Of a stretch of DNA of 57,557 nt, positions 52,290-57,557 are shown one piece after another. This DNA is from Sulfurivirga sp964427185 (lineage in GTDB: Bacteria > Pseudomonadota > Gammaproteobacteria > Thiomicrospirales > Thiomicrospiraceae). The notes under the pieces were generated by a model. That model saw only the letters and a list, made by a program, of their open reading frames with translations. It ran no database searches and was not told the origin of the DNA. Numbering within the stretch: the first letter of the stretch is position 1; each line of letters starts with the position of its first letter. The DNA lies in assembly GCA_964427185.1 (NCBI GenBank), contig CAYRSN010000004.1:1-57557 (forward strand). Direction: 5' to 3'. A program made the translations under genes and the position numbers.

Positions 52290-54598
52290 TGGGCTGTCAA
52301 CGCATTGAAGTCAAGGGGATTGTACAGGGCGTTGGATTTCGTCCCTTTGTGTGGCAGCTGGCCACGGAGCTGGGCGTGCGTGGGCGTGTGTGGAATGATG
52401 GCAGCGGTGTCGTCATTGAAGCCTGTGGCAGGCGGTGCGATCTGGATACCTTGGTACAGCGCCTTCAAACGGAATCGCCGCCTTTGGCGCAGATTGAATC
52501 CATTGAAGTGGCGATCATGTCGGAATCATCTGACTTAAACGGGTTTGAAATCATCGCCTCCCATCACAGTGCCATGCAGACTCGGGTACCGACTGATGCA
52601 GCTACCTGCAGTGCTTGCCTGGCGGAGTTTTTTGACCCTGATAACCGCCGTTATGGTTATGCCTTTATCAACTGCACCCACTGTGGTCCGCGTTATTCCA
52701 TTATTCGTGCCATGCCTTATGATCGAGCACAGACTTCTATGGCGATCTTTCCCATGTGCCCGGCCTGTCAGGCGGAATATAACAGCCCCGCAGACCGCCG
52801 CTTCCATGCCCAACCCAATGCCTGCCCTCTCTGTGGCCCACAGCTGACTTTTTATACCTGGCGAAATAATAACTGGCAGGGTGAAGTGAAGCGTGATGCT
52901 ATTGCATTGGTTGCGCAGTTGGCTGATGCACTGCATGAAGGTGCGATTTTCGCCATGAAAGGGCTGGGTGGTTTTCATCTGGTGTGCTCGGCCCATCATG
53001 AGAGTGCCGTGCAGCGGCTGCGACAACTGAAACGACGCCCCCATAAGCCATTTGCATTGATGGCAGGCTTTGAAACCCTGAAAAACTACGTACAAATCAC
53101 TTCTGGAGGCAAAAAATGGCTTAAAAACCCGCAAAACCCGATTGTTTTATTGTCAAAACAAAATGCCAAAAAATTCAATTTTGAAAAAAAGGGAGAGACC
53201 CCCCTTGCTGAATCCGTTGCACCGGGGATGCACCAGCTGGGTTTTATGCTACCGGGCACAGCGTTGTATCACGCTTTAATACAAGCGTTTGGCGGGGTTC
53301 TGGTGGTTACCTCCTGTAATCTCAGCGGTGAGCCGCAGTTTTATCGGGATGAGGAGGTGCTGGCGGCTTTTGAAGGCAGTATTGCCGGTATTGTAGGGCA
53401 CAACCGAGAGATTGTGCGCAGGCTGGAAGACTCAGTGGTGCGCATCTGCCCTGTTCAAGGCCAGCATGCCACGGTGATTCGTGCGGCACGGGGCATGACG
53501 CCGCAACATATTTCTTGGCCGGAAGGGGCGAGGCTCCAAAAGATCAGCGCCGCTGGTGCTGACCTTAAAAGTGCCATTGCGCTGGGCACAGAGCAGGGCG
53601 TGGTGCTGTCGCAGTACCTGGGAGACCTGGAAGACTTCAAGGCGCATGGCGCTTATGAGCAGGCGTGGGAAGATTTGCACAGGCTCTATCAGCATCAGCC
53701 AGGGCAAGTGGCAGCCGATCTGCATCCGGGGTATTTCAGTACGCAGTTTGCGCAAAAGCAAGACATGCCTGTGTTGAGAGTACAGCACCATTGTGCCCAT
53801 GGTGCCGCAGTGATGGCGGAGCATGGGCTGAATGTGCAGTCAGATTATCTGGCAGTGGTGCTGGACGGGCTTGGGTATGGTGAAGATGGGCAGCTTTGGG
53901 GGGGCGAGCTACTGCATCTGCATGCTGGCTGCTGCACACGTCTCAGCCATGCGCAGCCGTTTAAGCTGCTGGGCGGTGAGAAAGCTCAGCGGGTGCCGTG
54001 GCGGGTGCTGCTTGCGTTATTGTGGCAGGCTGATGTACCAGTCAATGCGGTGGACTGCCTGCAAGACAAGCCTTTGCAGCTCTTGCGTCAGGCATGGGAA
54101 AAGGGACTCAACAGCCCTGAAACCAGTTCAGTTGCCCGCTGGTTTGATGCGTTGGCTGCACTGACCGGGCTATGGACAGAGGCTATCAGCTATGAAGGGC
54201 AGGCGGCTATGCTGACAGAAGCTGTGCTGGCTGAGATGACTTGGTCTCAGGTGCAGCCGGTTGAGTTTGCTTTGTTAGAAGATGGTCAGCTTTCCAGCCT
54301 GCCTGTGTGGCCGGCGTTAATGCGGCGTCAGCAGGCAGGTGAAACGGTAGAAAACCTGTGCGCCGCCTTTTATCTGGGGCTGGCACAGGGTATTGTCCGC
54401 TGGCTTGAGCGGCACGGGGCGGTTCAAATGGCAGGCATTCTGTTTAGCGGCGGGGTGATGCAGAACCTGACATTACGATACCTGATCGAGCATCACTGGC
54501 CTGTAGATTTTCCGCCTGCTTACTGGTCTCAGAACTTGCCGGCTAATGATCAGGGGGTTGCCGTAGGTCAGCTGATACATGCTGTTGGAAAATGTTGA
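52289..54598 (+). CDS. hypF: carbamoyltransferase HypF
   Basis: 769 aa from ATG 52289. Makes the carbamoyl group used for CN ligands. Acylphosphatase domain about 1-90 (GIVQGVGFRPFVWQLA); two zinc-finger pairs about 105-185 (CSACLAEFF, CTHCGPRYS, CPACQAEY, CPLCGPQL); YrdC-like domain about 200-370 (KGLGGFHLVCSA); Kae1-like C-terminal domain with VQHHCAHGAAVMAEHG. Between IVLL and LAESVAPG a lysine-rich insert with EKKGETP (299-305) is coded by a dispersed repeat copy. Last gene of the locus. Confidence 0.96.
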   Translation: MGCQRIEVKGIVQGVGFRPFVWQLATELGVRGRVWNDGSGVVIEACGRRCDLDTLVQRLQTESPPLAQIESIEVAIMSESSDLNGFEIIASHHSAMQTRVPTDAATCSACLAEFFDPDNRRYGYAFINCTHCGPRYSIIRAMPYDRAQTSMAIFPMCPACQAEYNSPADRRFHAQPNACPLCGPQLTFYTWRNNNWQGEVKRDAIALVAQLADALHEGAIFAMKGLGGFHLVCSAHHESAVQRLRQLKRRPHKPFALMAGFETLKNYVQITSGGKKWLKNPQNPIVLLSKQNAKKFNFEKKGETPLAESVAPGMHQLGFMLPGTALYHALIQAFGGVLVVTSCNLSGEPQFYRDEEVLAAFEGSIAGIVGHNREIVRRLEDSVVRICPVQGQHATVIRAARGMTPQHISWPEGARLQKISAAGADLKSAIALGTEQGVVLSQYLGDLEDFKAHGAYEQAWEDLHRLYQHQPGQVAADLHPGYFSTQFAQKQDMPVLRVQHHCAHGAAVMAEHGLNVQSDYLAVVLDGLGYGEDGQLWGGELLHLHAGCCTRLSHAQPFKLLGGEKAQRVPWRVLLALLWQADVPVNAVDCLQDKPLQLLRQAWEKGLNSPETSSVARWFDALAALTGLWTEAISYEGQAAMLTEAVLAEMTWSQVQPVEFALLEDGQLSSLPVWPALMRRQQAGETVENLCAAFYLGLAQGIVRWLERHGAVQMAGILFSGGVMQNLTLRYLIEHHWPVDFPPAYWSQNLPANDQGVAVGQLIHAVGKC
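53165..53206 (-). repeat. dispersed terminator-like repeat, copy D (inside hypF)
   Basis: On the minus strand: GGGGGGTCTCTCCC, T7, CAAAATTGAA, T6, GGC. On the plus strand it codes AKKFNFEKKGETP within HypF, the same reading frame and orientation as copy B in QueG. Confidence 0.7.
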
Positions 54599-54700
54599 GT
54601 CATGCTCATGCGCATCTTCATACTTTTGTAAAGCTGGCATCAGGCATTGAAAATTACCATAAGCCTCTGTTTCTTACCATTTGAAAAAGGGAATGTGTCT
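54599..54700. other. spacer between hypF and the PCuAC gene
   Basis: No terminator seen. It contains a 29-codon frame from TTG 54595, starting with a His-rich stretch (SHAHAHLH), without a ribosome-binding site. A Shine-Dalgarno (AAAGGGA) for the next gene lies near 54686-54692. Confidence 0.3.
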
Positions 54701-55159
54701 ATGAAACTGTGGAAAATCGTCGGTGTATCATGGCTGGGGCTGCTGTTGATGATTTCAGTCGCACAGGCGGCAAATATGGCAGAACGTGTACAGGTGCAAG
54801 ATCCATGGGTAGGGGCTCCACCGCCTTCTGCCAGGGCTTTGGGTGGTTTTATGGTGTTGAAAAACCCGACAGATGAGCCGGTTGTTTTGGTGAATGCACA
54901 GGCACCGGGGTTTGGGATGGTGATGCTGCATCGTTCGGTGAATGAAGACGGTGTGCACCGTATGATTCATGTGGATGAGGTGGAAGTGCCCAGAAAAGGT
55001 GAGCTGCACTTCAAGCATGGCGGATATCACATTATGTTTATGCAGCCGAAAAAGCAGTTTAAGGCAGGGGATGTGATCCCTGTGACGTTGGTCTTTAAGG
55101 ATGGCTCACAGAAAACGATCGACTATCCTGTTAAAAAGCGCATGATGATGCATCACTAA
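54701..55159 (+). CDS. PCuAC-type periplasmic copper chaperone
   Basis: 152 aa from ATG 54701. Signal peptide ending AQA, then the PCuA(C) fold: VQDPWVGAPPPSARALGGFMVLKN and the Cu(I) site in MLHRSVNEDGVHRM...HFKHGGYHIMFM (His/Met ligands). Extra Met/His at the C-terminus (KKRMMMHH). Such proteins load Cu into cytochrome oxidases. It follows the hydrogenase locus after a 102-bp gap and overlaps the convergent SDR gene by 4 bp. Confidence 0.9.
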   Translation: MKLWKIVGVSWLGLLLMISVAQAANMAERVQVQDPWVGAPPPSARALGGFMVLKNPTDEPVVLVNAQAPGFGMVMLHRSVNEDGVHRMIHVDEVEVPRKGELHFKHGGYHIMFMQPKKQFKAGDVIPVTLVFKDGSQKTIDYPVKKRMMMHH

Positions 55160-55958
55160 AATGGGTAGAGTGTTGTCGCCACCTGCTCTGCTGTGGGCAG
55201 GCTGCTGTGATCAGCGCCTGGAAACAGGTGCTGGCGCAGGGGGCTTTGAAATGGCGGTACACGTTCAATGCGGCACTGCAAACCTTCCTGCTCACTCTGA
55301 AGCAGTTTAATTAAAGTTTCCAGTCCTGCTTTGGCCACTGCATAAGCGCCATAATAGGGTTTGGGTAAGTCAATCGCCTCATCCGAAATCAAAAGTACTT
55401 CAGCCTTTTCAGCCAGTACGGGCAGGCAGGCCTGTAGCACATGGAAATGCGCGTTCAGGTTAACTTGCAAGACTTCATACCACTGTGTTGGATCAAAGTA
55501 TTTCAGTGGCGTAAAAGCGGGCAGGCTTGCGGCATTGAAGACCAAGGTATCAAGCTGATAGTTGTATTCCTGTAGCACCTGTGCCAGCTGTTGATACTCC
55601 GTAGCGCCCGCCAGTTTGAAGTTNNNNNNNNNNNNNNNNNNNNNNNNNNNNNNNNNNNNNNNNNNNNNNNNNNNNNNNNNNNNNNNNNNNNNNNNNNNNN
55701 NNNNNNNNNNNNNNNNNNNNNNNCCTGTAGCACCTGTGCCAGCTGTTGATACTCCGTAGCGCCCGCCAGTTTGAAGTTCAGGGGAAACATGGCGGGCTCG
55801 CAGTCGGTTTCCGTTTCGATGTGGTCGTAGATTGGTTCCAGCAGGGGCAGGTCTGCGTCATGCAGCACAATATGCTGGTGCTGTTGTGCCAGCCTCAAGC
55901 TTAAGGCTTGTCCCAGTGCGCCGCCGGCGCCAGTAATCAGTGCGGTATGTTTTTTCAT
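55156..55958 (-). CDS. short-chain dehydrogenase/reductase (YciK-like), interrupted by an assembly gap
   Basis: The frame is broken by 100 N (55624-55723) between identical 55-bp flanks. Collapsing them gives 215 codons in frame. Rossmann start TALITGAGGALGQALSLRL; catalytic Ser in VLLISDEA and YxxxK in YGAYAVAKAG. The gene order ubiG-phosphatase-SDR matches the ubiG-mupP-yciK cluster of pseudomonads. Substrate unknown. The start overlaps the phosphatase gene by 4 bp. Confidence 0.82.
55624..55723. other. assembly gap (100 N) with identical 55-bp flanks
   Basis: Bases 55569-55623 repeat exactly at 55724-55778. Same signature as the gap at 6184; an unmerged contig overlap rather than a biological duplication. 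Confidence 0.9.
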
Positions 55959-56614
55959 AAGTGTTTGATCTGTTGCAGAATGTCCACAGGTGTTCGGTAA
56001 AAATAATGGGCGGGCCAATTAAGCGGTTCCTCGCCTTCAGGCAGATAACCATAGAGTGCAGCACCTGCCAGCATATTGGCATTACGTGGCGCTTCAATAT
56101 CTCGCGGGTGATCACCGATATATAGGCAGCGCTCTGGTGTCGTTGCACACATTTCGGCAGCCAGAAGCATCGGTTCTGCATGAGGTTTGCGCACTGAAAG
56201 CGTATCGCCACACACCAGTGCCTGAGGTGTGGCGGGCAGGGTGATTTGTGCCAGCAGTTGATGGGTGAGCCATTCAGGTTTATTGGTAACAATACCCCAG
56301 GGAATGCCTTTATGTACCAGTGTTTCAATACTTTGATCCAGCGTGGGAAATAGTTGGGTATGTACGGCGATATGCTCAAAATAAAGCTTCAGAAAGCGCT
56401 GGCGCAGCGCTTCCAGAGTTGCCGTATCTACATCAGGAAATCCTAGCTGCACGACGGCCTTGCCACCTTGGGAGATCGTCTGGCGGATCTGCCAGTAGGG
56501 CACTGGTGGCAACCCTTCTTCTTTGCGCAAGGTATTCAGTGCCCAGGCAAAGTCATAGCTGGTGTCCAGCAGGGTGCCGTCTAAATCAAATAAAACGCAT
56601 TGGATATCATGCAT
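55955..56614 (-). CDS. HAD-family phosphatase (MupP/Gph-like)
   Basis: 219 aa from the ATG at 56614. HAD motif I FDLDGTLLDTS with the nucleophilic Asp; motif II VTNKP; motif IV YIGDHPRDIEA. Annotated as phosphoglycolate phosphatase in many genomes, but the position between ubiG and an SDR matches MupP, the MurNAc-6-phosphate phosphatase of cell-wall recycling. The choice between the two is not settled by sequence. Overlaps ubiG by 8 bp. Confidence 0.88.
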   Translation of the reverse strand: MHDIQCVLFDLDGTLLDTSYDFAWALNTLRKEEGLPPVPYWQIRQTISQGGKAVVQLGFPDVDTATLEALRQRFLKLYFEHIAVHTQLFPTLDQSIETLVHKGIPWGIVTNKPEWLTHQLLAQITLPATPQALVCGDTLSVRKPHAEPMLLAAEMCATTPERCLYIGDHPRDIEAPRNANMLAGAALYGYLPEGEEPLNWPAHYFYRTPVDILQQIKHL

Positions 56615-57305
56615 CTTTCTGAAAGGCCATGAGGTAGTTGATAGAAAGGTCATCACACAATGTTGCTTGCTTAAACAGAGGGTTATAGCACAATCCTGAT
56701 TCATCTTTTAAGGTGAGGCTGTTGTGCCGCGCCCAGTGTTCCAGCTCATGGGGCTTGATGAAGTCTTCGAACCGGTGAGTGCCTTTGGGCACAATGCCCA
56801 GCACATACTCTGCGGCACCAATGGCCAGTATCTTTGCCTTAAGCGTGCGGTTCAGTGTGGAGAAAAAAGCCCATCCGCCAGGTTTAAGCAGATCGCTTGT
56901 TGCTTTGATAATCGCAGCAGGATCCGGCACATGCTCCAGCATGTCCAGACAGGTGACCACATCAAATGAAGCGGGATGGTGGGTTGCATAATCTGTTACA
57001 TCAACACATTGATAGTCTATTTCCAGCTCTTGCTCCAGCGCGTGCAGACGTGCAACAGTCAAGGCTTCTTCGGCAAGATCAATCCCCGTTACTTTAGCGC
57101 CATGTTCGGTCAGTGCTTCACTGACCAGCCCGCCGCCACAGCCAAGATCTACGACTGTTTTGTCTCGCACATCACAATTACGCAATATAAATTCAATCCG
57201 AGCCGGGGTAATGTGGTGCAGTGTCGCCAATGGGCCTTCTGGATCCCACCATTGATGTGCCTGGGCATTAAAGTGGGTGATCTGTTCTGCGGAAACGTTC
57301 TTCAT
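56607..57305 (-). CDS. ubiG: ubiquinone biosynthesis O-methyltransferase UbiG
   Basis: 232 aa from the ATG at 57305 (MKNVSAEQITHFNAQAHQWWDPEGP, the usual UbiG start); the frame is open upstream, but that would be an unusual extension. SAM-binding motif VVDLGCGGGLVSEAL; later LDMLEHVPDPAAII and FFSTLNRTLKA. Methylates both hydroxyls of ubiquinone precursors, consistent with a quinone-linked hydrogenase. First gene of the ubiG-phosphatase-SDR set. Confidence 0.96.
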   Translation of the reverse strand: MKNVSAEQITHFNAQAHQWWDPEGPLATLHHITPARIEFILRNCDVRDKTVVDLGCGGGLVSEALTEHGAKVTGIDLAEEALTVARLHALEQELEIDYQCVDVTDYATHHPASFDVVTCLDMLEHVPDPAAIIKATSDLLKPGGWAFFSTLNRTLKAKILAIGAAEYVLGIVPKGTHRFEDFIKPHELEHWARHNSLTLKDESGLCYNPLFKQATLCDDLSINYLMAFQKDA

Positions 57306-57363
57306 GACAGTTATCTTATAAGTGGATGCAGGCATTATACTGGCAATAGCGATTAAAAAATGT

Positions 57364-57391
57364 TTGACATGGATGATTGCACTCGTATAAT
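57364..57391 (+). promoter_or_regulatory. strong sigma-70 promoter of the tRNA-Val/tRNA-Asp operon
   Basis: TTGACA (57364-57369) and TATAAT (57386-57391), both perfect consensus, 16-bp spacer, ending 17 bp before the tRNA. Confidence 0.9.
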
Positions 57392-57408
57392 ACCGCCTCA
57401 TTCGCAGC

Positions 57409-57484
57409 GGGTGCTTAGCTCAGCTGGGAGAGCATCGCCCTTACAAGGCGAGGGTCGCAGGTTCGATCCCTGCAGCACCCACCA
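57409..57484 (+). tRNA. tRNA-Val (anticodon TAC)
   Basis: 76 nt including an encoded CCA. Acceptor GGGTGCT pairs with AGCACCC; D-arm TAGCTCAGCTGGGAGAGCA; anticodon loop CTTACAA with TAC; T-arm GGTTCGATCCC. Reads GUA and, by wobble, other Val codons. Confidence 0.98.
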
Positions 57485-57502
57485 TCTCGCGAAGCACAAT
57501 TC

Positions 57503-57557
57503 GGAGCGGTAGTTCAGTTGGTTAGAATACCGGCCTGTCACGCCGGGGGTCGCGGGT
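57503..57557 (+). tRNA. tRNA-Asp (anticodon GTC), truncated by the window end
   Basis: Starts GGAGCGG, with D-arm TAGTTCAGTTGGTTAGAAT and anticodon GTC in CCTGTCACGC. The T-arm and acceptor 3' strand run off the window. 18 bp after tRNA-Val, same transcript. Confidence 0.93.

Noticed and set aside
1..57557. CRISPR arrays, integrases, transposases, prophage genes
   Set aside because: No regularly spaced repeats and no such proteins on either strand; gene density and order look like core chromosome plus a hydrogenase locus.

Overview
The window looks like a gammaproteobacterial chromosome, most likely from an aerobic or microaerobic chemolithoautotroph of the Thiomicrospira/Hydrogenovibrio/Sulfurivirga kind. 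That placement is an inference from two things: gammaproteobacterial gene order (tsaE-amiB-mutL-miaA-hfq-hflX, hflD-mnmA, clpS-clpA, ubiG-phosphatase-SDR) and a complete aerobic H2-oxidation locus. No 16S gene is present to confirm it. The sequence is a draft assembly: two runs of exactly 100 N each sit between identical 55-bp flanks, and both collapse into an intact gene.

Layout. 1-7300: mrp, then dcd, a DUF3108 protein, purN and purM on the minus strand, then a DUF2066 protein, hda, a TlpA-like thioredoxin (gap) and two small unknown genes. 7300-20300: proS(-), dgt, queG(-), the tsaE-amiB-mutL-miaA-hfq-hflX operon, then hflD-mnmA-rluE(-). 20300-26200: icd, clpS-clpA, sppA(-), fabI(-). 26280-32306: a YejABEF-like peptide ABC transporter whose binding protein has an unusual C-terminal membrane anchor. 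32496-54598: a 22-kb [NiFe]-hydrogenase locus on one strand. 54700-57557: a PCuAC copper chaperone, then SDR, phosphatase and ubiG on the minus strand, then tRNA-Val(TAC) and a cut-off tRNA-Asp(GTC).

The hydrogenase locus holds everything needed to build, insert, couple and regulate a membrane-bound uptake enzyme. hupS and hupL encode the enzyme and hupC the cytochrome b that passes electrons to quinone. hupE probably imports nickel. hupD, hupF, hupG, hupH, hupI, hupJ and hupK serve processing and protection. hypA to hypF build the NiFe(CN)2CO site. hupU and hupV (H2 sensor), hupT (kinase) and hupR (sigma-54 activator) sense H2. The small subunit has all six cysteines of the O2-tolerant proximal cluster. 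From hupD to hypF the genes overlap or lie within about 25 bp of each other.

The most unusual signals are four. (1) A dispersed, terminator-like short repeat (hairpin core GGGTCTCCC followed by two T-tracts) occurs between clpA and sppA and also inside queG, a permease gene and hypF; in QueG and HypF it is read in the same frame and adds the same KKGETP peptide to two unrelated proteins. (2) A perfect intrinsic terminator lies within the signal-peptide codons of a DUF4198 gene, just upstream of hupTUV-hypF. (3) The gene before it, for an outer-membrane protein, has an in-frame amber codon. (4) A GmhA-like sugar-phosphate isomerase with an intact active site is translationally coupled inside the hyp operon.
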